Below, in pieces: positions 41,201 through 55,000 of a DNA stretch of 64,000 bases. This stretch comes from Trichoplax adhaerens (taxonomy: Eukaryota > Placozoa > Uniplacotomia > Trichoplacea > Trichoplacidae). How positions within the stretch are numbered: the stretch's first letter is position 1; each line of letters opens with the position of its first letter. The position numbers and the translations under genes were made by a program. The notes under the pieces were generated by a model, which did no database searches, was not told the DNA's origin, and was given only the letters and a program-made list of their open reading frames with translations. The stretch is from contig NW_002060946.1 of NCBI RefSeq assembly GCF_000150275.1, forward strand, positions 4,873,035-4,937,034, read 5' to 3'.

Positions 41201-44200
41201 ACTCGCATAGTACTAATATGGTACGAGAGTTAATCCTTCGTATACTTCTGCATTTTGTGTACATATAGGATAATTAACAACGTTGAATTAGTACGCTAGC
41301 TCTTGACGTAGGATATTTGATGCTTCAAAAACCAAGATTGTCAATAATCCTTTGATTCATACCTTCGCCAATTATAAATTAAAGGTTTTCGCAATTCTAA
41401 TGTTAAATAAAATTCTCCTCTTTAAAAATTATTATAACTCACGGTATTTAGATTGTTTAATTTTTCCTCGACTATGAAATTTTATCTATATCCATAGAAT
41501 TTCTAATTATGTTTTCATAATGACTATCATCACCGAAAAGTTGGTCGGTGTTGATATAATTTCGTAAGTCAGCAATTATTTTATAGTTTACGACTGATTC
41601 AAATTGATAGAAAATTGGGCTAATATAGTATATTCAATTTGCTTGAAATTTGATATTTTCTCTCGTGGCAACTATCGTATGATATTCACGATTGTTATCA
41701 GTATTGTAGATATACAGGTAAATTCTAGTAATCAAAACCCTCAAAATCTAGATGGACTTTGTTCATTTTGCCCCTTGTCTATAGGGTTACTAATCCATAA
41801 CACTCGTTGTAATAATTTTATAATACAGTAACTATGCAAAAATATTCTACTTCTTTTCGGCTGTTAATCGATTGAACTAAAGTATTCCATATATAATTCT
41901 TATGTAATTGAAATTTTTAAGCACTAATAATTTTTTGGTATTATTTTTTGTCGATAACTATTACTAGGCGATATACGAAATTTTTTCAAATCAATTTTTT
42001 ATAATAATTGAACAGAAAATTCTATCCCTCTTCTGCTTTTAATTGACCAAAATCGGGATATTTTGTACAGGCTTTCATTAAAATAAGATATATTTTAATT
42101 ATTACATTTGCTGTAAATACTTAGCTGTCCTTTAAATGTTATTCTAAAGCTTACCTGAATATTTCGTGAGATATATTAATTCTATTAGTATATTGATGTA
42201 CGATCACTTCGTTAATGTAATGCTTCTATCAAGTGAAAGAGTAGCTACTAAATCTATGGATTTGAGTTTTCTTCCGTTAGGAATACAAATAGAAGAAGTT
42301 GACCAATGTATTATAGATATTAGTATCCGAAATTTTGAAATTATATTTATTTAACTCATACTTTCTTACTTTCCTCTTTAAAGGTATCATGTGATATTGT
42401 TATGCAATTAAAACCCGTTTAGATAATTAATTAAAGATTGACAGGAAAGTATACTTGTCCTTTATTCGAAGTAACGTTATGATGATTCGATTATCTATCA
42501 ATTGAAAAATTTAGTTATAGATTGCATTTATAATTGCTATTTGCTAAAGATCAGCAGTAGCCCATTAATTTCATGATAGGAGTCTTAAAACAGTTTTTGG
42601 AGTCCTTGTGCTGTAAAACGGTGTCTTTAATTAATTTTTATATTATGAATGCGTACTGACACGCAATAATCAGTCCCCAAATTTATCCCTGATATCATTC
42701 AAGCTAGAGAAATTCGAACTGCATATACAAATTATAAATATTGCTGCATATGTATCAAGAGGTGATCAAATTTTTTATAATTATCCGCGAGTTAATGGAC
42801 GTTCAATATTGTAAGTCTGCTCGATTCTTGTTCTATTTCCGACGCAAACAAGAAAACTGACTTTAAGATTTATATTATATATTACTATCGTCATTATATT
42901 TACTACACGGCAGCCTCCATTATTCCATTATTCATCCAACTAATCAACAATGATGTAATATTTGAAAGATATAGAACTGTATGATACTGTACTTCATATA
43001 TTATTTATATTTGATACTTAGTAGTAATTTGGTCGTTATGAATAATTAAGAATAGAACTTATCGTTGTTCTGTCTACTAGTTGATAACAAAGTTTTGATG
43101 TGTTGCCGTCTGTATTATCTTCCTTGACATAACAATATGGAGCAAATATAAATCTTGTTACTGTAAATGACGATATTATATAAACCGATAGCATACAATC
43201 AGTACTTTCAGTAAGATGTTTTGTTAAATACATAATGATCAGGAACGATGTTTGCTCAGTTGTTTGGTCAGCATCTGTTCGAAAATTGTGGAGCCCAATA
43301 CTATTCGATCATCAGGTAACTAACATCTTCAGCCATGCCCAACACTTTTATTATTCGGTTCTCATTTATTAAACTTGTCCTAAATATCGAAGTGTTTAAT
43401 TCAAATTTTATTTCTAGTATCAATATAACAAATTTATACTGTATTGATGCTATTTAGATTAAATGTATCTTACATAGTAACTTGGTATATTTCATAAAGG
43501 GCTATAATCAACGTTTTATGACGCTGTAATAACTTTAGATTACCAGTAAGTACGAGTAGAATGTTATATTTAACGGAATAAAGTAACATTTTTTAAATAA
43601 AAATACAATTAAATTAGTTTTCGATTGATAATTATATTAATAATACAGAAGACCTAATTACAATTTTACTTGTCCTCGAACTTATTTGAAAAAGTCCTTA
43701 AGAGAAATTTTTTTCTTGAAAGAATGTATAAATTTAATTAATAAATTTAATTAATGTCTGTAATTATAATTAGAATAAACATACCACTTTACAGGCCTTT
43801 CAGTAAGTTACACTTTCCAGGAAATACAAATACAGTTTAGAGTTATATTTAAATTAGGCTATTGTCATCCAAATGCATTCCTTTTATCTAAAAATAAGAC
43901 ACCAATAAATCTATATAAAACTATTTCGTTGGCTTTGAGCCTAATTGTTCATTTCCAGTTCTTGCAACGTGAGTCACTTCTATTTCTAAGTAAGTATGCT
44001 TTAGTATCTGCATTCTGCTAACTCATCAATTATTTACTAAGTAATTAATTAATCGAAATTATAACTCTGTACGATATAAGTTACTAATAAGAAATTAGTA
44101 AAGAACAACTATGTGACGTAATATTTGTGTAACACGGACATAAAGTTTAAATATAGTTCGGAAATATTGGTCATATCAACAAGAAGAATTAATTACTGAT

Positions 44201-46086
44201 TCTTGTTCTCAACAGAATACGATTAGGCGTAACAAGTCTCTATTAACAGAAGCAAGTTTAAACTTTTATAAACTTCTGACAAGAGATTTCATTCATCACT
44301 AAACAAATAGTCGTTCTTACTGAGATCAAATTTGTAGCCACTTGTTCACGGAATTTCCTATCACATAATTTCCACATAGTCGAGCTGTAATTATTTACTA
44401 TCTGTAATTCATTTGGTTCAAAAGATTTATAATTATTCGATGAAAAATATAGTATACTCGCTTAGAAATGAAAGCATTAAAAACATTGATAAAAGCATAT
44501 AAATGCCTCTTCAGCCCTACAAATTTAGCTTACCGTTATACGAACAAAAGTATTAGCTACATAAATTAAAATGAAAGTTTACAGCTGCAGGTAGTTTTGG
44601 ATTTATGTTAAAATAATTCAATTAATCACAAATTTCAGCCATGGAATAATAAATAGAATCTCTGCCATCCTTTCAATTTGTGTTCAGAACGCACAATTTT
44701 TGCAAAAACTTCAAATTCATCGAATCTATTTATAAACTTAATTTCGGGAGTACTCAAAACTTGAAGCTAGTTTCTGTTTATTAATGTAAGCAATACTTAA
44801 ATGTAGCGATGCTACAACGGTCCAGCTTAAAGATCCTTCTTAAGAACCAATCTTTAAAGCCAGTATTCTTTACTTTCCAAGTAACTAAGTTGCACAATTA
44901 TACATTATATTACGCGCATGACAGATACGCTGACTGATATGTTTTAATATTGTAGAGAAAGAGCAAACTAATTTGTACACTCTGTTCAAATCCTGTAGTC
45001 TATACAATATCAACTAGAGTTAATTCTACTTTACTGCTTTAAGGATTATAAAATATTAATTGCTGAAATAACTGAAGGTGCCACATATTTATTGTAGCTA
45101 TTTCTTTCAGAATAGAATTTCGGCTTATCTAAATAAAACGTGAAATACTTTTATAAAATGACCGCAATAATATTAATGTGTTACATGTTTCAAAATAGTA
45201 ATGAGTAAAATGAGCGTTATTCTATCAGCTGGCGATAAAACTCATGTTAATTTTATTATTCGTTCGATTACAAGTACTGTAATAGTTTTCCGATGAAAAT
45301 TGCGACTAATTTTTAACATTATGACTTGAAACGAACGCTGAGTTAATAATATAGTACGTTTTTACCAACATGATCAGATCCGTTCAATTACAAACAAACA
45401 CAACATTACAAACAAGAGTGTTAAAATAGCCATAATAGGAGCAATTATAATTATAAGATAAAAAAATTCAAGTTAGTATAATATTAGAAACAACACATCT
45501 CTAAATAGATAGACATCATTAAGAAAAATTGTGATGATACCTCTTCAAAATAACTATATAAAGCTGATGCTGTCTATCACTGTACCAATAAAGTATTAGA
45601 TGAATATTTAATATTTAATATCCCTTGGGAAAAAATTTAATGTGATTACGTACTTGCTTATTTAAGTAGGTTGAGAATATCATTCCTAAACAACACATAC
45701 ACTAAAAAATATTGCCTTTTTATGGCATTAGCAGAAGAAATGGCGAAGGTATCTATACCAGTTAAATATCTCTCCTATACTGATGGCCTCTTAACTCTAT
45801 CATGTACTGTTGGTATTACGATTCTTAGACAAATAGTAATCAAGGTCTTATAGATATATCGCAACATTAGCAACATCATCAGTATTAATATAAAAAAACA
45901 TGAAGATTAAAATAAATCTAAGTCTTAGAAACCAAAATCTAGAACAATTATCATTATGTATTCACTACATAAACTACTACTTTAAATTTCGTTAACCGTC
46001 ATACATTAAAATACTGTGTTAACTAATAACATATTACCAGTTATGCTGTGTAATGACAAATAGATCATGTTATTGAGGCTAAATTT

Positions 46087-49000
46087 CTAATTTCCGCCGT
46101 AGCCACTTTTAGCTGACTGTTGGCGAGCATAACCGTCGTATTTTCTTCGTTCAACGTCAGTTCTAATTTCATCTACCAAATCTATGTCTACGTCCTCATG
46201 CTGAAATTCAATTTCTTCAGATAAAATTTCGCCCGCTGCACTATTTCGTAATTCTTGCTCATCCAGATCCATTTGTTGCCGTAACTTGGCTAACATTTGA
46301 TCTCTATCACTACTGCTGCCTGTGATGACAGTTTGCTTTGTTTGTACGATGTGACCTTCAGCCGTTACTACAGTATCTTTACTTCTTTTCAGTTTTTCAA
46401 TTTCTTCCAGAGGTAATCTTCGCGAGATTTTCTTCTTAATAACAATTTGACCGCCAGGTAATTGAGTCTTTTCGTATGTAACTCCACTTGCTACTTCTGA
46501 TTCAAAATGCTCGATGACGTCTTCTCTTCCAATTCCAACCAGTGCAGATTCTAGTTTAACACCAGTGGCATCTCTACCTGATCTAACAGCCCATGTATGT
46601 AAAATATTCTGTGCAGCAGCTGTACTATTTGGTGAGCATTCTGCATCAATTGCTTTTATGTCTGATTCTTTTAACTGCAATTCCCTAGCTAACTGAGGCC
46701 AATCGTTACCGATCACTGCAGCCACGCTAGCAATATTACTCTGATCATCGTTTGACTCGCTATTACCGATACCATGCTCAGTAATTTCTTTAATAGCGAC
46801 ATCCATAGTTTCAGCAAAGACTCGATATTCATGGCTGATAGTTACATTACCTTCGGGTCCTTCTCCTTGTGGCAATACAACACCCAAAGTGCACAACATC
46901 TGCGATACTGTTCTCCCGTCAACTTTAGCATCACGCACAAAGGACATTAACCCTTTTGGTGGATCGCTGGGTGTAGTTACACGAACGCTACCATCTAATA
47001 CGTTCTCGCGATAAGGTTTGAAATCCATTTGCCATGAAGCAGATTTGGCTTTGATAGGTAATAAATTTCCACTACATTGTATACTAACTCGGCTTCCATC
47101 AATGATTGGAACATTTTCCTTACTTGCAATTTGGACCATCCCTTCGTGAAAATCTAAACTATCATATAGACCATCATTGGTCATGCAGGCAATACGCATG
47201 CTAGCTTCTCCAGGCTGATAGGAGTTAGCAAAAATTGCTACATTAGCTAAGTAAGGGACGGCAGTTATCTTGCGGTATAATGTTGATCCTTTATCTTTCG
47301 CAGTCAAAGCTTGTCGGACTTGGATAATCCAATATCTGTTTTAATCAGGAAGATTAATTTCACAAGAGTTATTATTATTGAAATTTAGCATATACTAATC
47401 GTTAAATTTTGTTACAATAGAACATTTACAAATATAAAATATACAATAATATACATGCCAAAATAAATTTCAAATTTTTTACCAACTAATTCGTATTAAT
47501 TATACCTACCGTGCAAATTGATTGGTACTAAAAGAAAGTATGCCATTTCCTTCATCAATAATTTCTGTTGAGTCAGTGATATCTTCCCATTGTGGTTGCT
47601 TATCGTAAGGGGTTATGCTTCTCAGTAAGCGGATAGGACTATTAGGATCTGCCTTAGGATGTAATACCAGATCGGGAAGAGTTATCGTTACAGCTTGCTT
47701 CAATCGAATTCGAGGCTCCAATGTCACCACTGGTGTTGCACCAGACACACTAGTTACTGATAAATCATCAGGATAAACCGGTAAGACCTGGATATAAGAA
47801 TCACTTTCTTTATGAAAGCATCCTGGAGGAACATCAACTCTTACGAAGGGAACAAATGAAGAGAAAATTGCACCGCCATCGTTACTTATGTCAGCATCTT
47901 CACGACAAATGCGACTAATTACGGCAAAGTAAGAGGGGAGACTTTGTGTACTGATGGCAACGTAGTATTCATCGTCGTCGCTGTTTTCATCAATTGGCAA
48001 CACTCTACAGGACTTACAATCACTCCAGCCGTCACCTCTTTCACTACTCATAACACAAATTTCTCGACTATAGCCTTCAATAGCGATATAATAAGGTATT
48101 TCGATGCTGACAGGCTTCGAAAAGTATGTACCTGCTGGACTAATTTCTAACACACGATTTGCCAAAGCTTCAGCGTCTTTTAAATTGGGTTGTATAGTTC
48201 GTCCACTATTACCCTTTTTCTCTAATAATCTGCATTCAATTTTAACCGGCGACTGAACTGAGTTTGGTGGTATTATAATTCTTATGCCAAAACGTGAGCT
48301 AATTAATGTACCCCCTTCAGGACCAACAACCGTACCTTGGTGAGGATTACTAACTTCATCAAATTCCACGTCAATACCTTCAGGTGGTGGTAAATTAGAT
48401 ACACTTTTATGTGAAGCAGTTTTCTGTGAAGCTTCCGCTTTCGCTTTTTCCGCAGCTAGCATTGCCGCTCTAGCAGCTGCTTCTTCCATATCTTGGTCTT
48501 CATCATCGATCAATCGATAATCATGAACAACATTTGTAGTAACGGTATTATAAGTTGTAACGCGACTAGCAGGTTTGAGTGCAGGTGTATCTTGACGTCG
48601 CCACATTTTACTATTTTCCGGAGTAGGGACAACAAAAGCTCGACCGGTTTCACCTGGTCCTGCGATCGAATCTCGTATCTTATTTTCAAACATCGAACGA
48701 CGAGCCGAGAAATCTTGCTTTTCAGGAGATTCAGGAGTTTCATTAGTATAATTTTCCTCAGGTGGTGGTACTCGTCTTAAAGCAGCCATATCCATAACAA
48801 TTTCATCTTCTTCAGGAGGAGGAGGCGGAGGAATAGGTGGTGCATCCTGCTCTTCCGGTAATTCCACTTCACTTATAACATCAACAGGTGGTGGTGGTAT
48901 AGGAGGAGGAGATGCGTCATCACTAGGTCGAGGTGGTACCCGAGGTGGCGATTGATCCTTTCTACCTTTCTTTCTAAAGGAGAAAGTTTTCTTTAGACGT

Positions 49001-52000
49001 TTCCCGAAACTTGGCTTCTTAGTAATCTTAGTACCAGATGGATCCTCGGGAGGTTCTTCAGCTATTGCTCCTAACCTGCTTTCCATGACAGGTTTACTAG
49101 TCGAAGGTTGTATTGTATTTGTAGTAGGACGACTTGACGGCATAGATGTAGATTCAATGATATACACTATGGTGCCATCAGCTCTTTTCATCATTTTATA
49201 CGGACCTGAGGTAGGCATTTTGGTCGTTTCTGTAATGTAGACCGTAGTTCCATCTTCTCTTTTTACTTCAGTAATACGATCTTCAGCTGCTGACTGAGGA
49301 CGATATTGTTGCTCAGTTATATACACAATTGTACCATCTTCTCGTCTCATTGCACGGAATTTACCAACAGCAGGCATATACGTACTTTCAGTAATATATG
49401 CGACCGTACCGTCAGCCCTAGTAACCTTCTTGACTGGTGCAGGCATGTATGATTGTTCCCCGTAATATTCAACTGTACCATCTGAGCGTTTCATAGCTTT
49501 AAATGGACCTGACGGTGGTAGATACGTAAACTTCGATATATAAACTACTGAACCATCCGCACGTCTAACAGGTGCCATTCCTTTCGATGCTGGGTCCTGA
49601 TTTGATGGTGGAAGATTCTCATCCAAGAAGACAATAACTCCATCATCTCGTCTCATAGCACGATACTTATCATCACTAGGGATATATGTAGTTTCACGAA
49701 TATAGTATACACTGTTATCATCGCGAGTTACTGCTATTATTCGCGGTTCTGGAAGACGTTCATCAAGTTGTTGGCGGTAAATTACAGAACCATCCTCTAA
49801 CTGAATGGTTTCATGAGGACCTTGAGGTTGATAATAGGTTTCTGAATATAGCATATTCTGACCACTGGGTAATTGAACTTCACGCACAACTTCTTCACCA
49901 AGATCATTAACCGGTACATAATTGACTTCAATAATATAAATAATTGTGCCATCTGGTCGTTTTGATTTACGATAGTTACCTTCAGGTGGTTTAAATGTTG
50001 TTTCGGTAATGAGTGTTAAACTACCATCACTATGGCGTACTTCGCGAGTTACAGCTTCACCAGCTACTTGATCTTCAGGTAAGTAAGTTACCTCGGTAAT
50101 ATAAACTACACTACCATCAGGTCTAGTTTCAGTTTTATATTCACCTTCTGGTGGCGGTGCAGTCGATTCGGTAATATAAGTAACACTACCGTCAGCATTA
50201 AGAACTTCACGGGTATAAACTGTTTCATAGCCATCATCATCGGGAGGCATATAAGTTGTTTCAACAATATAAACAACGGTACCATCAGCTCTTGTTAATA
50301 CCTTATATTCACCAGATTCCGGTGGCTGACTCATCTCCGTTACTAGAGTTATGCTACCATCAGCATTTTTGACTTCTCGTGTATCACCACTAACAAAATC
50401 CATGGGCAGGTATAAAGTTTCAATGACATAAAGAACGGTACCATCCTCTAAGCGGACGGTACGATAATCGCCATGACTCGGTTTGATTGTCGTTTCCGTA
50501 ATATACATTATACTACCATCAGCACGAACAAATTCTCTAGCATGCATTATTTCATTTTTGTCACGTCTCTGTCTCATGGATACATAGCGTTCACTCAAGC
50601 TAGTGTAGTATCTTTCCAGATTCGTTCGATGTAAATCACGCCAATCATTATCTTCTTCTGGATAATAAACGGATACATTGTCAGAAGCATTATCTTCATC
50701 ATCTACCTTCAACACTTCCGGTCTTAAATTCATTTCCATAACAGCAGCACTACGCATTTGTGCCATTTGTTCATCGCTCATATATTCTTCCTCTGTATAT
50801 TGTTGTAATATCCTAATACATTCTTCCTGGTTAGCAAAGTATGCAAGTTGTAAGGCCGTCAAATTACTAGCTGTTCGTAATTGACAATTTGCACTATATT
50901 CTCGTGCTAAAGCATCCACGATATTTGCGTGTCCTTGCTGAGCTGCCATATGAAGCGGTGTTAGACCGTCTTTAGTTTGATCATTAATGCCAGCACCACG
51001 GCAGATTAATAATATTGCAGTGGCAATATTACCGTAGTAACATGCAACATGTAGTGAAGTATATCCTGCTAATGTTACTGCATTGATTGGTGCTCCATAA
51101 TCGAGTAATCTAGCTGCCATATTGACAAAGTCTTCTTGTGCTGCAAGATGAAGTGGAGTCATGCCATTCTTAGCTGGTATGCCAGTCTCTGCATCGTATT
51201 CAATCAATACTTTAACTATATTATCGTAGCCATATTGGGCTGCTAAATGGATAGGGGCAATTCCATTCTAAATCAAGATGTAATTAAGATTTGTATTACT
51301 TTCTGTAATCGTTATAAAATTTTGAATAAAATCATAGAAAAGAAAATATCAATTGTATAGAGAGCATCCTCTATCGTAATATTTTAGTATTTTATGGTAT
51401 TAATATTTTTACCCTTGTTTGTTCATTCGGTAATGCCTTATGTTCTAAGAGTATCTTAACAATCTTCAAGTGTCCTCGTTTACAAGCAATATGCAAAGGT
51501 GTAAATCCATTCTAATTATAAGACAAGATATTCAAATGCTATAAGTACTGGTAATATATAAGAATAAAATTTTATATATTAATATTTTCAATCATTTGAT
51601 TACTTTCACTCTGAGATAAGGGCTTGCGCCATGTCCTAAAAGCAACAACGCTATCTCGACACGATCATAATGTGCAGCGACATGTAGAGGAGTGATCCCG
51701 TTCTAAAAGATAAAATTTTTAAGATAAATTATACACCACTCTAGTAAACTATGACCAAAACTACTTTGACTGTTTAAAATTTAGAAAAGAATATCCAAGA
51801 AATTATAATTAATATAGATATAAAATGGTGTATAAAGACATAATGTATTTATCGTACTTTTCCTTCGGCATCTGGTGAAGCAAATTTTTTCAACAGCAGA
51901 GATACAATTTTTGTTCTACCATGTTTCGTAGCTGTGTGTAATGGCGTATAACCAACCTAAATATAATCATTTCATTGATAAAGAAGATTAACCTATTATA

Positions 52001-55000
52001 TTACGTAGCAGATACAATCAAGATTATTGTATTCTTACTTTAATAAATATTTATTATGTGTGTGTTTATAGGTAATTGCAAACCTTTGTCGTTAAGCTAA
52101 GTGATGCACCATTTTGGAGTAGAACATCTACGACATGAATATGGCCTTCCTTACAGGCAATTTGAAGTGGTGTTTGGCATGACTATTTAAAATTTAATAA
52201 TATAAAAAATATAAGAAATAAAATCGTATCCTATTTTGATACACTAACAAGTTTGTATAACAAAGGACTGTATCTTTTTACAATTACGGAAAATTCTATC
52301 AAAAAAAAATTCTTATACCTTTGTCATTGCATCTGCTTGCGCTCCAAAATCGATCAAGGTTTGAACCATTTCACCATGACCTAAATAGCTGATAATATGC
52401 AAGGGTGTAATTCCTTGCTAAATGATAAATAAACGAATAAGAAGTTAGTTTAATTGGTTATTATTGTCATTAATTAAAAAAAAAAGAAGGTGTTTCAATC
52501 GGAAATGTAATCAACATATTCGATTTTAATTAGTAATACAATTATTGTTTACGAATTGTAGATACGGTGTATATTTTAACCGACTGTAAAAATCTTACCC
52601 GAGCCTTTGCGTCGGCATTTGCCCCCATCTTGAGTAGATACTGAGCAATATCTTCGTGGCGAATACGTCCGGCAACATGCAATGCCGTTTCACCTTTCTA
52701 ATATTGTTAAATACATATATAACAATAATTGGTCAGTTTAACATGTTAAAAAGTACGATAATAAACTTATCTCAATTCAAAAAATGACGAATTTCATTCA
52801 TTATTTCTCACCCTGTCAACAGTATCAATTGATGCTCCTTTACGAACTAATAATTCAACTATATCATAATTGCTGAAAAAAGTTGCAACATGTAATGGGC
52901 TTAAACCAGCCTATGATAAAAATTTAATTATAAAAGCAAACCATTTAAATATTTATAAATTAAAAAAAAAAAATACTTTGTCTAGTAAAATTGATCTACG
53001 TATCAATTTAATAAGGGTATACCTGAGTTTGAGATTGTATTGATGAACCTCGATCTAATAATAGTTCTACAACTTCATATCGATTTTTCTTGCAAGCAAC
53101 ATGTAATGGAGTAAAACCATTCTATAATAAACAAACACAAATTATGTCTTCATATTGAATTTTGTATTAGGCACAGGGCAAGGTACACAATATCTTTTCT
53201 ATAAATGCGATGGACAAATTGTATTTTTGAATTAATTACCAGAGATTTAGCATTTGCGTCGGCACTGCTGTCAAGGAGATAACGTGCAGCATCAACGTGA
53301 CCATAATGAGCAGAAATATGTAACGCTGTAATATTATCCTATTCAATATATTAATAATAAAAAAAATAAGTTGAGTATCATATACGTATACTTACTTTAC
53401 CCCTAATATACGTATATTATATTAAAGTACGTTAACTAGCGTAACATATCCTACTACTAATTCATTGTTCATATAGGCAAAACATTAGCAGTGATCAAAA
53501 ATGAAATTACTACATACATTTGTTAATGTGTCAACATATGCGTTGAAAGCCAATAAAAGCTTAATAACACGGACATGATTATCTTGTGTTGCCATATGTA
53601 GAGGAGTCAATCCACTCTGAGAAAAAAAAAATTGAAAAAATATTTGATGTATTAGTTGTCAAAAGCATGTCTTGATACTAAAGTTTGACATTTATGTAAA
53701 GTAATGCATAGTATGTATAGTATAGTTGATGTTAAAGCCATCATATGCGATCACTTTGCTTACTTTGGATTTGTGCTCAACTAAGTCATTACGATCATGA
53801 AGTAGTTCACCCACAACTTCATCTTTACCAAATCTTGAAGCGGTGTGCAAAGGGATTAAGCCATCCTTAGTATGAGCTTCTTGATCAGCTTGATGATAGA
53901 GCAGGAGACGGACTAATTCGACAAAACCTTTATTGGCAGATACGTGCAACGGTGTGATATTATTCTATAAAAGTACAGTTGTGGCGTTAGTCATAGGCCT
54001 TTTATACCAGGTACAACTAATAGCAATGTATCTATCGCTACATCACTTTTAATTTCATTTTATTGAATGGTTACAAGTAGATTCAAGGTTATTTTTACTT
54101 ACTGATGCAAAGATATTAACTCTAGCACCATATTCAATTAAAATTCTAGCTACGTCTGCACTACCATAATGGCAAGCAACGTGCAATGGGGTAAATTTAT
54201 GCTAAAATTATGAAAAGAGAAATGTTCAAAAAAAGATATTTGCTTACAAAATTGGATATAAACTTGTATAATATAAATAAAATGAAGATGAAATAGGTGT
54301 AAGCGAGTCTATTACCTTGGCCATTCCTTCTATTTCAATATTTTCTTTCTGTAACAGAAACATGGCAGATTTTCCATCATTTCTGCGTGATATATCATGC
54401 AATAAGGAAAATCCTTCTTTAGTATCGTGTTCACGAAGAACTGCAACAACATCTTCATGGCCTTGTTGTAAAGCTACAGCAAGTGGAGTAAAGCCGTCCT
54501 AAATAATGAAATGATAAATTTTTAAAATTAATTTTCAGTGACTAAATAATAAATCAATTCATCCATTGGAAAGGTAAGCTAAACCTCGGTCGCTTTTCTC
54601 TGATTGGCACCATTTTCTAAAAGGAGTCTTACAACATCAAGATGGTTCTCTTGAGAGGCCATGTAAAGCGGAGTAAAGCCACTCTATAACCGGTAAAAAA
54701 AAAAAAAATATCATCAGAAATACTCCATCTGGTCGAATTTCGTATTTTCCTTTCGATTATCTACCGTAAATAAATTACATAAAACTAACTCGAGAGCTTG
54801 AATTGACTTCTGCACCCCTTTCCAATAACAATGTTGTCGTTTCATATTGGCCGGCTAGGGAAGCAATATGCAACGCCGTATTTCCTTTCTAAATTGCAAG
54901 TTGTAATAATATATGTCATTCAATAAGATTAATCGCTACAATGTGGTCATTTTAATGGTTACATTGGAAAAAGTATGAATGCCGCATGATGGCCAAAAGT

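Larger units (their letters stand above)
26708..46086. other. gene-poor AT-rich region, about 19 kb
   Basis: I find no exon here that I can connect to a gene or recognise by family. The left end should hold the DLG5 promoter and the right end the ankyrin 3' UTR. Open frames of 60-80 codons (such as 30376-30570, 38312-38557, 41604-41831 and 45671-45853) have AT-driven composition, no homology that I recognise, and mostly lack an ATG or splice context. The exceptions worth noting are a GC-richer island at 35.3-35.8 kb and small tandem duplications near 37.0-38.2 kb. Confidence 0.55.

Noticed and set aside
26708-46086. tRNA, rRNA, CRISPR or transposon
   Set aside because: I looked for B-box-like ggttc strings, regular spacers, terminal inverted repeats and transposase or reverse transcriptase motifs, and found none that held up by eye. 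Searches with tRNAscan-SE, Infernal and RepeatMasker would be decisive.
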